A stretch of DNA of 64,000 nt, from the NCBI GenBank assembly GCA_902777005.1, contig CACYSB010000004.1:62001-126000 (forward strand), in the 5' to 3' direction. The notes beneath the pieces were generated by a model. It was given only the letters and a program-made list of their open reading frames with translations. It searched no databases and was not told where the DNA came from. Below are positions 20,101 to 29,900 of the stretch, in pieces; the first letter of the stretch is position 1, and every line of letters begins with the position of its first letter. This stretch comes from an uncultured Bacteroidota bacterium (GTDB taxonomy: Bacteria; Bacteroidota; Bacteroidia; Bacteroidales; P3). A program made the translations under genes and the position numbers.

Positions 20101-20540
20101 GATTTATTGTACCTCCAGATTATGACCAAAACACTGGTAGTTATCTTCCTGCCACCTTCCCCGACACAGTACATTACACATGGGCTCCTGCGGCCGGAGA
20201 TGTTATTAACTCAAATGAAACAGCTCGTGACACCAACGCACATATTCTCTATACACTCGAGGACCTTAATGCCCTCGGCACAGTGCAGGGCAATGTCACA
20301 CTCACCCTCAAGGGTAACACCACGGTTGGAACACTTGTAGGCGATGTCATCAAACCGGGTACCGGCAATGTCTTCGGTGGCGGCGACATGAGCGGCGTGC
20401 TGCAAATTGACGCAAGTACTCCAGCACAAGTCAAGGTCAACCTCGAAGAGGGCGTCACTGTCTACGGCAACGTCTACGGCGGCGGCAACGAAGGACCTGT
20501 GGGGGGCAGTTCAGAGGTGAAGATAAAGGATCTGCCATAA
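17112..20540 (+). CDS. Exported GLUG-motif protein with short C-terminal YGGG repeats, paralog 1
   Basis: The start is ATG 17112, giving 1142 residues; longer readings run into the previous gene. The signal peptide has core LLLAVLLPVTVWAQ (cleavage near residue 34). Residues about 120-190 carry GLUG-type motifs (GGLVGYLDGTARVVNCYSYA and VGGIVGHN). A large core of unknown family follows, shared with the genes at 20589 and 26943, and it includes VDLDGDNEPDYS near residue 585, which looks like a calcium loop. The last 200 residues have FYGGGSLGKV, VFGGGDMSGV and VYGGGNEGPVGGSS. No T9SS sorting domain is seen at the C-terminus. It is the first gene of an operon and is probably surface-located or periplasmic. 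I do not know its function. Confidence 0.8.
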   Translation: MMTSNNKTYYTKKGKVSTALWLLLAVLLPVTVWAQNNVTNESELMALNGQSGTYTITQDITITNSFNTIASFSGTLEAAINPATKMPYRIKNLSAPLFETLTGTVKNLVLDGVAISGNTGNTGAIACTANGAARVYNVGILSGSVGGTGYTGGLVGYLDGTARVVNCYSYANITGGTNVGGIVGHNNLATASNNLKTMVYCCMFYGDITGGTNKAPIYNGTNITNVSNNGVSNYNYFRAEASYVRSINTYNCALMAETRFLNRFEFFRHILNSHREVAAWWVNSTSPDTSEIMKWVLLPDSIGTSHGYPILKKWGRYPSVVNIDAEHAQENKPRNQGGKLGTLTVNIQMGDGEVYNHPGTGETEAQITTSQLTLNITDKDTAHFNFNYYKVQLPYYNDVGTKNYTGNRVVTGWKIVGITGGTPGSFITGVDAPAYNFADRKCTNKDLYSVSGRVFNQGAYWDVPEGVTAITIEPYWAKCAYLADANADVVYNADMGTARSVPNVGGGQIYSNGGSYPIAGDNQFVYTSRGNAISSTNSTGLFVDVEGDPNDQTVYDYAVVLVGNYHHVGEMEASNSKPYTFTSVDLDGDNEPDYSYILRFNKRNKLHPVRVDFINIPGLGMAQKTHGGKGTYNFGIMQPIGWFESTNTSLFRETQFEYDIPDRKAAPLILQGGVMEQWVNTQNSAPSNKTTYFHVGGNVWFKEFHRGTHQDKTFQTKHPPISVTGGDYDQFYLTGLYTGNVTSYNDNAECYINGGRFDTIAGAGMEGIGDPSTHANGNITWIIDNADIKEFYAGGINAAKPVEGNLHTTISNSRVWRFVGGPKFGDMNSGRTVSTTATNCDFVLFFGAGYGGNSYNRYPPYNYNDVKYNINWNDWVNGVIHVAGYDAGYVGFQHEYNSTYNGVSAQIDYQFIPMSGNADNCCRLWIEYVKFSLARTHNVTSTLTGCTIDSNFYGGGSLGKVEGNDTSILDSCIVKGNVFGAGYSATVPQVPVMNRGGFIVPPDYDQNTGSYLPATFPDTVHYTWAPAAGDVINSNETARDTNAHILYTLEDLNALGTVQGNVTLTLKGNTTVGTLVGDVIKPGTGNVFGGGDMSGVLQIDASTPAQVKVNLEEGVTVYGNVYGGGNEGPVGGSSEVKIKDLP

Positions 20541-20588
20541 TGTAAGCCACGAGACAGTAAAAACTATAGCATATAACCAACATAGACA

Positions 20589-23500
20589 ATGATGGCACGA
20601 AATAATAAACATAAGGACAGACGCATTTACCATTACGTAGTGATGATGGCGCTGATGCTGGGTACGGCTCTGCCGGCAAGGGCTCAGGGCAGCTACGACA
20701 TGGAGAGCGGCTTCTACTATCTGGAAAACAAGCAGAATAACGAAGGCTACTTCCTAGTGCCAGCGGGCGGTAGCGGCACTATGAAGTACTTCAACAACGA
20801 CGCCAACACTCCCTACCTCACTACCTATAAAAAGAGCAAGGAGTCCACCGATGAGGCTATCAACAACTTCATCTGGTATGTCGAGAAAGTATCGACAGGC
20901 ATCTACCGTCTGCGCCACATGCTTACGGGTCGTTATGTGGTCATCCATGGTGTTGTGGACAGCAAAAACCCCTCTCGCCTGCGCTTCCATCTGGAGACCC
21001 AGCAGGTTCCCGACGAAAATACCCAATTCCTATTCTTAGCGCATAGCACTACTATAGGCATCCGCCATGCCTCTGTCTACGCCCAGCAAGATGCTACCAC
21101 CCAATATTGGTGGATGGACGTCTCCGACGGAAATAAGGACAACTACTCGCAAAACGACTACAAAGGCTTGATGGGCCTGTGGGAGTTGATTGGCGCGGAC
21201 GGAGGACGCCAGAAATGGGCCCAGCCTGCAGCTATCGAATCCAGCAAGAAAGTCTGCCTCCCTCCGGTCATCAGCTATGACGGCTCACAGGTAACCATCA
21301 GCAGCTATGAGGGAGCCGCCGACGTGGACTTTTACTACACCACCGACGGCAGTGTCCCCACCACCTCGTCGACCCACTACACAGCCCCCTTTACCTTGGC
21401 CACAGGCACCGTGAAGGCCATCGCCGTACGCGACGGCAGCTTCCAAAACCCCACTGTCACCATCTACAACACGCAGCAGTGCGCGACCCCCACCATCACC
21501 TTCAACCGCAACACCGGCAAGTACGGCCTCAGCTGTGCAACCTCCGGCGTTACTTACTACTACACCACCGATGGCACCCTTCCCACCTCCACATCCAGCA
21601 CCAGCACTGATAGCATCACCCTACCGCTGGATCTTGACGGAGAGCAACTGCGTGTAGTGGCCGCCCGTACCGCTGGCGATTTCAGCGATGCCTCCGCTCC
21701 CGCAACCGTGGCGATACCTATATGCGCAGCCCCCACCATCACCATGACCATTGAAGGCGACAAGGCAAATATTGCGATGTCGTGCGACACCGCCAATGCC
21801 ACGATAAGATACAACAATGGTGGCAATGTACCCACCTCCACCTCTGGTACAGTATACTCTACACCCATACAAAAAACCATCAACAGTGCTTCCTCAACCC
21901 ATACGGCGCGAGCTTTCAGACAAGGCTACCGCCGTTCGTTATCAACAAAATACGACTACCCCAAGCTTGCCACCCCGAAAATCACTGGCGTCAATGCCGA
22001 CGGCTCGCTGACCTTGACACCTGCTGGTGCCACCTTCCGCTATACCACCTCGACGACTGCCACACTTCCCGGTGACCCCGGATCCGGACAGCCCGAACTG
22101 GTGGCTGGCACCACCGTAGTGCTGCCGGCAGGTACCAACGTAACCGTGGTGAAAGTGCGTGGGTACAAGCTGGGCAACGGATACTCCGATGTGCTGACCT
22201 ACTATATCCACGCACTACAGGAGCCCACCATCACCGAGAGCGAAGGCAACATCACCATCAGCGGTGAGACCGGTGCTACTTTCTACTACACCACCGATGG
22301 CAGCGACCCCACTTCCTCATCGAATATATACTCCGCCCCCTTTGCCAAGGGCAGCGTCACGGTGATACGCGCCTATGCTTCCAAAGCGGGCTACCACGAT
22401 TCCCCCATTGCCACCCTTCAAGATGCTGTGGAGGTAAATTCCACCGACGAAATCACCAGTATGATGGGCAACTACAAGCTGGCCGCCGGCTTCACCATCA
22501 ACGGCTCTATTGGCACCGCCGCAGCACCCTTCAGAGGCACCATCGACGGACAGAACAATCGCATCGCCTCATCTAGCCACCCCTTGGTGGCCTATGCCCA
22601 GGATGCCAAGATAAAAAACATCCTCCTCACCACAGCCACCGTCAGTGACGACACCGTAGGGGCCATCTGTAACATTGCCACTGGCTACACCCGCATCTAC
22701 AACTGCGGCCTGCAGGGCGGTACCGTTACAGGCTCCATTATCGCCGGCAGCTTGGTGGGATTCCTCGATGGCAACGCCCGTGTCATCAACTGCTACAGCT
22801 ACGCCAACGTCAGCGGCGGCACCTATGCCGCCGGCATTGTGGGCTACAACAACTTCTCCACCACCAGTGACGACCTCGCCAAGATAAAGACCATGGTAAT
22901 GAACTGCATGTTCTACGGCGACATCACCGGCGGCACCAACAAATCACCCATCTATGGCGGCAATATTATCACCAATCGTGGCGACCAAAACGGCGTGGGC
23001 AACTACAACTACTTCCGCCTCGAGGCCCCGTTTGTACAGCCCACGGGTATCGCCTATAACTGTGCCCTCGGTGCCGAGGACCGTTTCTTGCAGCGCTTTG
23101 AGTTCTACCGTCACCTCCTAAATAGCCACCGCGAGTTGGCTGGCTGGTGGGCCACCGGTACCTACGACAAAACGCCCATGTACAAGTGGGTGCTATCCCC
23201 CGACAGCATCGGCACCTCGCACCCCTACCCCATACTGATGCCGTTCGACAAATATCCTTCGGTGGTGAACATCGACGCCGAGCATGCTACCACCGGCAAG
23301 GACCGCAACCAAGGCGGCAAACTGGGCACTCTCTCGTTGACTATCCAGATGGGCAGCGGCGGTGCAGTATATGGGCCACCGACAGGAGCCGAAATCACCA
23401 ATTCCGACACCACCCTTATCATCACCGATAAGGACCCTGACCACTTCAATTTCAATTACTACAAGGTGCAGCTGCCCTACTATAACGATGTGGGCACCAA

Positions 23501-25745
23501 GAACTACAACGGCAACCGCGTGGTGACCGGCTGGAAGATTGTCGGCATTACCGGCGGTACGCCTGGAAACTATAGCACTGGTGAAGATGTGACCTATACA
23601 GACGGCGTGTTGACAGCAACCCCATACAACTTCGCCGACCGAAACTGCACCAACAAAGACCTCTACAGCGAGAGCGGCCGTGTATTCAACCAGGGTGCCT
23701 ACTGGGATGTGCCATACGGTGTCACCGCCATCACCATTGAACCTTATTGGGCAAAATGTACATATCTGGCCGACGCCTATGCCGACAAGGTGTATAACCA
23801 AGCAATGACTACCGGATATGATGTCCCCAACGTAGGCGGCGGACAGATATACACCAACGGCGACAGCTATTCCATCGCCGGAGAGAGCCAAAAGGTTTTC
23901 ACCACCAAGGGCAACGCCACTTCATCTTCGAACTCGGGACTTTTCCAAGGAACGACTAATCCGGGTAATCACACCGTTTATGATTATGCTGTGGTGCTTG
24001 TGGGTAATTATCATAATTATAATGACATGGAAGCATCAATGGACAAGCCCTATACGGTTACCTCTGTTGACCTTGACGGCGACAATGAACCCGACTATTC
24101 CTATATCCTGCGTTTTGACAGTCGTAAAAAAGTACACCCCGTGAGGGTTGACTTTATCAATATCCCCGGCCTCGGCATGGCGCAGAAATCGTACGGTGGT
24201 ACGGGCACATACAACTTCGGCATCATGCAGCCTAAAGGCTGGTTCGAGAGCACCAATACCTCGCTCTTCCGTGAAACGCAGTTCGAGTATGACAATTCTG
24301 AGCGTATTGCAGCACCTTATATCCTGCAGGGTGGCGTGATGGAGCAGTGGGTGAATGGACAGAGCGCTGGTCATGCCAATAAGACCACCTATTTCCATGT
24401 GGGTGGCAACGTGTGGTTCAAGGAGTTCCACCGCGGAACGCACCAAGACCAGAACTACGACGCAAACCATTCTCCAGTGTCGGTTACGGGCGGTGATTTC
24501 GACCAGTTCCACCTCACGGGTCTCTACCGCGCCGATGTCACCATCTGTGACGACAACGCCGAGTGCTACATCACCGGCGGTCGTTTCGGCGTGGTAGCAG
24601 GCACCGGCATGGACGGCATAGGCCACCCCACCAATCATACCAATGGCAACATCACCTGGATTATCGACAATGCCGACATCAAGGAGTTCTACGCTGGCAG
24701 TTTCAACGCCGACAAACCTGCGCAAGGCAACCTCCACACCATCGTCAACGGCGGACATATCGATTTCTTCTGCGGCGGCCCCAAATTCGGCGACATGAAC
24801 GCTGGACGCACCGTCACCACCACGGCCACGGGCTGCACCTTCGGCACCTTCTTCGGCGCCGGCTACGGCGGCAACTCCTACAGCCGTCAGGCTCCATACA
24901 ACGCCAATAACAAGATGAATATCGATTGGAATAAATGGATTAAAAACGAGATAAATTTTAAAAATGAGGCCGATTTCAACGGTTATCAGCGTGACTATAA
25001 ATCGAAATTCGGCGGTGTGTCTACACAGTTTAATTATCAGTTTATCCCAATGTCTGGCAATGCCGACAACTGCGCCCGTCTGTGGATTGAGTATGTGAAG
25101 TTTTCGTTGGCCAAGACTCATACCGTCACCTCCACGCTGAAGCACTGCACCATCGACAGCAACTTCTACGGTGGTGGTAGCCTCGGCAAAGTTGAAGGTA
25201 ACGTCACCTCTGTCCTCGATTCCTGCACCGTGAAGGGCAATGTCTTCGGAGCCGGTTTCTCTGCCTCGCTGCCGACTGTCGAGGCCGACAGCATAGGCTT
25301 CCGTGTGGAACCGTACTATTATGAGAGCCTCGGTACCTACCGTACTGGCATTAAGGGTCACACCGTCACATACACATGGCGTGATACCACCGTGACCGTC
25401 AACAGCACGGCAACTGCTGTCGACAATGAAAAGCATTTCCTCTACACTAACGAAGACCTCAATACCCTCGGCACCGTGCAGGGCAATGTCACCCTCACCC
25501 TCAAGGGCAATACCACGGTGGGAACCATGGAAGGCACTCCTGGTTCGCAAACGCTAAAATCCGGTACTGGCAATGTCTTCGGTGGCGGCGACGAGAGCGG
25601 TGTGCTGGAAATCAACGAAAGTACTCCCGCACAAGTCAAGGTTAACCTCGAAGAGGGCGTCACTGTCTACGGCAACGTCTACGGCGGGGGCAACGAAGGT
25701 CCTGTGGGTGGCAGCTCGGAGGTGAAGATAAAGGACCAGCCATAA
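20589..25745 (+). CDS. Exported GLUG-motif protein with chitobiase-like repeats and C-terminal YGGG repeats, paralog 2
   Basis: A 1718-residue protein starting 48 bases after paralog 1. The signal peptide ends TALPARAQ (about residue 33). Residues 34-210 form an extra N-terminal domain (FYYLENKQNNEGYFLVP, RLRHMLTGRYVVIHG) that may be lectin-like. Residues about 215-615 hold some five repeats of the chitobiase/hexosaminidase C-terminal type (YYTTDGSVPTTSS, YYTTDGTLPTS, YYTTDGSDPTSSS). GLUG motifs follow near 690-750, and then the same core as paralog 1, about three quarters identical by eye. It includes VDLDGDNEPDYS near 1160 and ends with VYGGGNEGPVGGSSEVKIKD. There is no T9SS tail. The 48-base spacer contains GTAAGCCACG, also found in the leader of paralog 1, so the duplication included leader sequence. 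Confidence 0.8.
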   Translation: MMARNNKHKDRRIYHYVVMMALMLGTALPARAQGSYDMESGFYYLENKQNNEGYFLVPAGGSGTMKYFNNDANTPYLTTYKKSKESTDEAINNFIWYVEKVSTGIYRLRHMLTGRYVVIHGVVDSKNPSRLRFHLETQQVPDENTQFLFLAHSTTIGIRHASVYAQQDATTQYWWMDVSDGNKDNYSQNDYKGLMGLWELIGADGGRQKWAQPAAIESSKKVCLPPVISYDGSQVTISSYEGAADVDFYYTTDGSVPTTSSTHYTAPFTLATGTVKAIAVRDGSFQNPTVTIYNTQQCATPTITFNRNTGKYGLSCATSGVTYYYTTDGTLPTSTSSTSTDSITLPLDLDGEQLRVVAARTAGDFSDASAPATVAIPICAAPTITMTIEGDKANIAMSCDTANATIRYNNGGNVPTSTSGTVYSTPIQKTINSASSTHTARAFRQGYRRSLSTKYDYPKLATPKITGVNADGSLTLTPAGATFRYTTSTTATLPGDPGSGQPELVAGTTVVLPAGTNVTVVKVRGYKLGNGYSDVLTYYIHALQEPTITESEGNITISGETGATFYYTTDGSDPTSSSNIYSAPFAKGSVTVIRAYASKAGYHDSPIATLQDAVEVNSTDEITSMMGNYKLAAGFTINGSIGTAAAPFRGTIDGQNNRIASSSHPLVAYAQDAKIKNILLTTATVSDDTVGAICNIATGYTRIYNCGLQGGTVTGSIIAGSLVGFLDGNARVINCYSYANVSGGTYAAGIVGYNNFSTTSDDLAKIKTMVMNCMFYGDITGGTNKSPIYGGNIITNRGDQNGVGNYNYFRLEAPFVQPTGIAYNCALGAEDRFLQRFEFYRHLLNSHRELAGWWATGTYDKTPMYKWVLSPDSIGTSHPYPILMPFDKYPSVVNIDAEHATTGKDRNQGGKLGTLSLTIQMGSGGAVYGPPTGAEITNSDTTLIITDKDPDHFNFNYYKVQLPYYNDVGTKNYNGNRVVTGWKIVGITGGTPGNYSTGEDVTYTDGVLTATPYNFADRNCTNKDLYSESGRVFNQGAYWDVPYGVTAITIEPYWAKCTYLADAYADKVYNQAMTTGYDVPNVGGGQIYTNGDSYSIAGESQKVFTTKGNATSSSNSGLFQGTTNPGNHTVYDYAVVLVGNYHNYNDMEASMDKPYTVTSVDLDGDNEPDYSYILRFDSRKKVHPVRVDFINIPGLGMAQKSYGGTGTYNFGIMQPKGWFESTNTSLFRETQFEYDNSERIAAPYILQGGVMEQWVNGQSAGHANKTTYFHVGGNVWFKEFHRGTHQDQNYDANHSPVSVTGGDFDQFHLTGLYRADVTICDDNAECYITGGRFGVVAGTGMDGIGHPTNHTNGNITWIIDNADIKEFYAGSFNADKPAQGNLHTIVNGGHIDFFCGGPKFGDMNAGRTVTTTATGCTFGTFFGAGYGGNSYSRQAPYNANNKMNIDWNKWIKNEINFKNEADFNGYQRDYKSKFGGVSTQFNYQFIPMSGNADNCARLWIEYVKFSLAKTHTVTSTLKHCTIDSNFYGGGSLGKVEGNVTSVLDSCTVKGNVFGAGFSASLPTVEADSIGFRVEPYYYESLGTYRTGIKGHTVTYTWRDTTVTVNSTATAVDNEKHFLYTNEDLNTLGTVQGNVTLTLKGNTTVGTMEGTPGSQTLKSGTGNVFGGGDESGVLEINESTPAQVKVNLEEGVTVYGNVYGGGNEGPVGGSSEVKIKDQP
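21250..22430 (+). repeat. About five chitobiase/hexosaminidase C-terminal-like (YTTDG) repeats
   Basis: Repeats of about 75-90 residues in the second paralog, each with a Y-Y-T-T-D-G-x-x-P-T-S-type hairpin followed by a strand ending in V-K-A-I-A-V or V-I-R-A-Y-A. The fourth copy is the most altered (FRYTTSTTATLPG). Similar repeats close the 6869-residue protein at about 50400-51389. Confidence 0.75.
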
Positions 25746-25778
25746 ATATACCGACAGTTGAACCCTACCCAGCACAGC

Positions 25779-26936
25779 ATGACCCGTCGCGCGGCGGCTC
25801 ACGACTACAGCCGCCCCGGCACCTACCACATCACCCTGCATGTGGCAGAAGGGAGGGGCTGCCCGCTGGGCACTGTGGTGGGCGACCCGATGGCCGCCGA
25901 CGGCAGCCCCGAGGCACCGCGTGTCGACCTCTCGCCCGTAGGACAGATGGTGAAGAACGAGCTGCTCACCGCCATCTGCGCCTGCTACCCAATGGTAGAG
26001 GTTCAAGAGCATGTCGTCATGCCCGACCACCTGCATGCGCTGATAAGGGTTACGGCGCCCCTCAAAAACAAGGCCGGCAAAAGCACGCACCTGGGTATGG
26101 TTGTCAAGGGCTTCAAATACGGCTGCAACCGCCGCTACTGGCAACTGCTGGGTCTGCCGACGGGCCACCGGCCGACCGAGTCGACCGGCACAGTGTCGGC
26201 GACCCGTGTGTCCGCCGACTCGGTCGGCGGGGGCTACCCCTCCCTTTTCCAGGAGGGCTACTGCGATGTGATGCCCGTCGATGCCGCACAGATGGAGACC
26301 CAGCGCGCCTATATCCTGGGCAACACGCGCAGCCGCTTGCTGCGCCTGTCGCACCGCGACTGGCTTACGACCCAGCGCGGCGCCATCCCGACGGCCCTCA
26401 CGCCGTCTGCCCTTACGGGCTACCTGCGGCGTCATTGCGCCCCCTCGCAGGCCACGCCCGAGGCGCTCGCCGCCATCGCGGAGCGCCTGCTCATGCGGCC
26501 GGCGGGGCAGGAGATTGTCTGCGACAGCTATGGCGATCGCTCCCTATTGGAGAAGAGGCTGCTGCCCGTAGTATGCCACCGGAAAGACAAGACCCGCTTC
26601 GCGGAGCAGAAGCGGCGTTGTCTGGAAGAGGCACAACGTGAAGCCGTGCTCGTCTCGCCACGCATCGCCAAGGGCGAGCAGGAGATCATCGACGAGGCGG
26701 TATGTGATGGGTTCCCCGTGGTGATCATCCACGACAACGGCTTCCCCGAGCGCTACCACCCCTCCGCCGAGCGGCTCGACCGGTGTGCCGCAGGCCGTCT
26801 GCTCCTCGTAAGCCACTGGCGGTACCGTTACCGACCCAAGGGCGAGGACATCACCGTGGCGGAATGCAAGACCATGAACTGTGTCGCCCAGGCCCTCAGC
26901 CGTCAGAAAGACGACTGGTGGAAAGATAACAAATGA
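25779..26936 (+). CDS. REP-associated tyrosine transposase (RAYT, Y1/IS200-like) with a C-terminal Rossmann-like domain
   Basis: The start is taken at ATG 25779 (385 residues); a TTG at 25758 is possible. Residues about 1-200 form a Y1 transposase: the HUH motif is in VVMPDHLHALI, followed by GFKYGCNRRYW, LFQEGYCD and ETQRAYILGNTRSRLL, whose Tyr is the likely nucleophile. RAYTs are single-copy housekeeping-like relatives of IS200 transposases that act on REP hairpins. Residues about 255-385 resemble a DprA-like Rossmann domain (AVLVSPRIAKGEQEIIDEA, VVIIHDNGFPERY, GRLLLVSHW); this second assignment is tentative. A low-complexity stretch between the HUH and Tyr parts is encoded by DNA containing a perfect 13-base inverted repeat. 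The gene lies between two GLUG paralogs with only 33 and 6 bases of spacing and in the same direction. Confidence 0.85.
   Translation: MTRRAAAHDYSRPGTYHITLHVAEGRGCPLGTVVGDPMAADGSPEAPRVDLSPVGQMVKNELLTAICACYPMVEVQEHVVMPDHLHALIRVTAPLKNKAGKSTHLGMVVKGFKYGCNRRYWQLLGLPTGHRPTESTGTVSATRVSADSVGGGYPSLFQEGYCDVMPVDAAQMETQRAYILGNTRSRLLRLSHRDWLTTQRGAIPTALTPSALTGYLRRHCAPSQATPEALAAIAERLLMRPAGQEIVCDSYGDRSLLEKRLLPVVCHRKDKTRFAEQKRRCLEEAQREAVLVSPRIAKGEQEIIDEAVCDGFPVVIIHDNGFPERYHPSAERLDRCAAGRLLLVSHWRYRYRPKGEDITVAECKTMNCVAQALSRQKDDWWKDNK
26171..26228. repeat. Perfect 13-base inverted repeat inside the RAYT gene (REP-like)
   Basis: GCCGACCGAGTCG (26171-26183) and its exact reverse complement (26216-26228) flank 32 bases that also hold GTCGG and CGACCC blocks. 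The same GTCGG/CCGAC words are clustered at 30501-30550. The encoded residues (TGHRPTESTGTVSATR and SADSVGGG) look like an insertion relative to the usual RAYT spacing. Confidence 0.8.
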
Positions 26937-26942
26937 AAAACA

Positions 26943-29900
26943 ATGAGAACAATGAAGCATATAAGAAAACTGATGATGCTGGCGGTGCTGTTGCCGGTGA
27001 CTGTGTGGGGACAGACGACGATTACCTCGCTGAGCGATATCGGCTCAAGTGGCGACTATATCATTACCGACGATATCGACGCAAGCGGCTTTGATGCAAG
27101 TATAGTCTCTTTCAGCGGTACGCTGACGGCGCAGGCTAAGAGCGACGGTACCTTCCCTGTCATCAGCGGGCTCGACAAACCGCTGTTCACCACCGCCACC
27201 GGTGCCACCATCAGCAACATCATGCTGAAGGACGTCGAGATCAGCCAGGCGGGCTACGTGGGTGCTATCGCCTGCACCGCCAACGGTGCCACCCGCATAT
27301 ATAACTGCGGCATACTGCCTAACAACCCCCAGTACAGCGACACCTCCACAGTGGCCAGCACCAACAGCTACTGCGGCGGCCTGGTGGGTTTCCTCGACGG
27401 CACCGCACGCGTCGTCAATTGCTTCAGCTTCGCAAATATCACTGGAGGAACTGTTAAAGCCGGTATTGTAGGTTACAATAATTACGCCTCCAAATACAAC
27501 AACCTCAAGACCATGGTGATGAACTGCATGTTCTATGGCAACATAGACTACAGCAGCGGCAGTGTATACCCTATCTATGGCGGACAAAATATTAGTAATG
27601 ACTACAAAGCCAGCACCGGCAACCGCCTCAACAACTATAACTACTTTGTATATGAAGCTCCTTTCAGTATAAACAACCATACTGAGACACCGACCATCAC
27701 TGCCTATAACTGTGCATTGGCCGCCGAGAGGCGCTATCTGGTGCGCTTTGAGTTCTACCGTCACCTGTTGAACTCCAACCGCGAACTGGCGGCGTGGTAC
27801 GCCACAGGTGATGCCGCCAATGGCAAGGGTGTGGGTGCAGCCAACAAGATGCTCAAGTGGGTGCTCGACAAGACCATAGCACCCTATCCTATCCTAAAGC
27901 AGCAGGGCAAATACCCCTCGGTGGTGAACTACGACCCCACCAACACCATCAACCCGACTACGGGGACCAGCGTGACGCGTGCCAGCGTTACCACCCCCAA
28001 CCAGGGTGGCATAGTGACCACATTGGGCACCAACGGACAGCTTACCATAAACATCCAGATGGGCAGTGGCGGCGCGATATTCGACAAACCCGCGGGCGCC
28101 TCGATTACCACTTCCAGTCTTACACGTCCTATCATCGACAAGGATACCGCCCAGTACAACTTCAATTACGGCAAGGTGCAGCTGCCCTACTATAACGAGG
28201 TGGGGACAAAGAACTACACTGAAAACCGTATTGTGACAGGTTGGAAGATCGTGAGCATGACGGGAGGTACAGGAGGTGGTTATACCGAGACCAACTACGA
28301 CGCTCCCAACTACAACTATGCCGACCGTGACCACTATGGTAAAGATATCTATACCAGTGGAGCTGGAAACAGTGGCCGTATCTTCGCCCAGGGAGGCTAT
28401 TTCAATGTACCAACCGGTGTGACGGCCATCACCATCGAACCCTATTGGGCCAAATGTGCCTATCTCTCAAACAAATACTACGACCGCTACGGCTACAACA
28501 CCACCGATGACTTGAGCCAGATAGGTGGTTCGCACTACGAAGCCGCTACGCCTACCATTACTATTGACGGCAGCACCCAAACCGTATTTACCACATTGGC
28601 CACCGCAAGAAGTTCCATGGGAAGCACTTATGAGACTGGTTCTACTGTCTATGACCATGTCATAGTGTTAGTGGGCAACTATCACCATCACACAGATGAT
28701 AGGGCTGGTGAAGGCGATGAGCTCAATAGTGTGACAGAAAAGCCACTTACCATTACCTCCGTGGATTTAAACGAAGACAACGAACCTGACTATTGCCTCA
28801 TTTTCAGAAGTGGCAAACAGAAACCAGTTGCTTCTACTCGTTACGACTTTATCACCCTCCCCGGTATGGCTATGGCTATGAAGATGGCCAGCCATACGAA
28901 TCTGGCCATACCTGGCAACTGCAAACCACGAGGATGGTTTGAGGTTACCACCACCGGACTCATCAAGTTCGGACAGTTCGAGCATAGCTGGGAACAAAAG
29001 ACACTATCCCCCCTTATCTTGATGGGCGGTGTGATAGACCAGTTTGTCTCTAATAACTCAAACACTGGAATTAATTACACGAACAAGACCAAATATATTC
29101 TTTTGGGAGATAACGTATGGTTCCAGCTGTTGAGCGACGGAACCCACTCGGACAAGACGAGCCCTACGCCTCACCGTCCCATCTCCATCACAGGTGGCGA
29201 ATTTGAAGTCCTGTACCTGTCAGGATATTTTCGACCTGATGCTACTGCATGTACCGAAGGTAGCGGCGACTGCAACGCCAAGTGCTACATAGACGGTGGC
29301 AAGTTCGGAGAGGTAGCAGGAGCAGGACAGGAAAAGATTGACGGCAATGTCACGTGGGTTATCAATCATGCCGATATCAGGGATTTCTATGGGGGTGGTA
29401 TCAACTCTGCCAAAGCCATTACGGGCAACATCTCTACCACCATCAAAAACAGCCGTGTCGATGTGTTTTGCGGCGGTCCTAAATTCGGCAATATGGCATC
29501 TGGGAAAACGGTGGTCACCACAGCCACTGGATGCACATTTAGAAAATATTTCGGTGCAGGATATGGAGGAACGGCCATCTATAGGAATCGTATCCAAAAT
29601 CAATGGGAATCACTCAATTATATCAGCGATTCAAAAGGAGACTGGGCCACCTGGATAAGCAACAGCTACGAAAGTTCATCTCAAGATAGTTATCGAGGTA
29701 AATATATTTCGGGGCAAGGCGTCGCCGTGAACTATGAATACGAGTTCTTTGGCGGCTCCAAAGGAAATGTAGCCCGTTTGTATATCGACTATGCCTCCTT
29801 CTCGTTGGCACAAACCAACAATGTCACCTCAACACTCACAGGCTGCACCGTGCTTGAGAACTTCTATGGCGGTGGCTCGCTGGGTGCTGTGGCAGGCGAT

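Noticed and set aside
25758..25778. TTG start for the RAYT gene
   Set aside because: ATG 25779 is close by and keeps the whole Y1 domain; the seven extra residues add no family feature.
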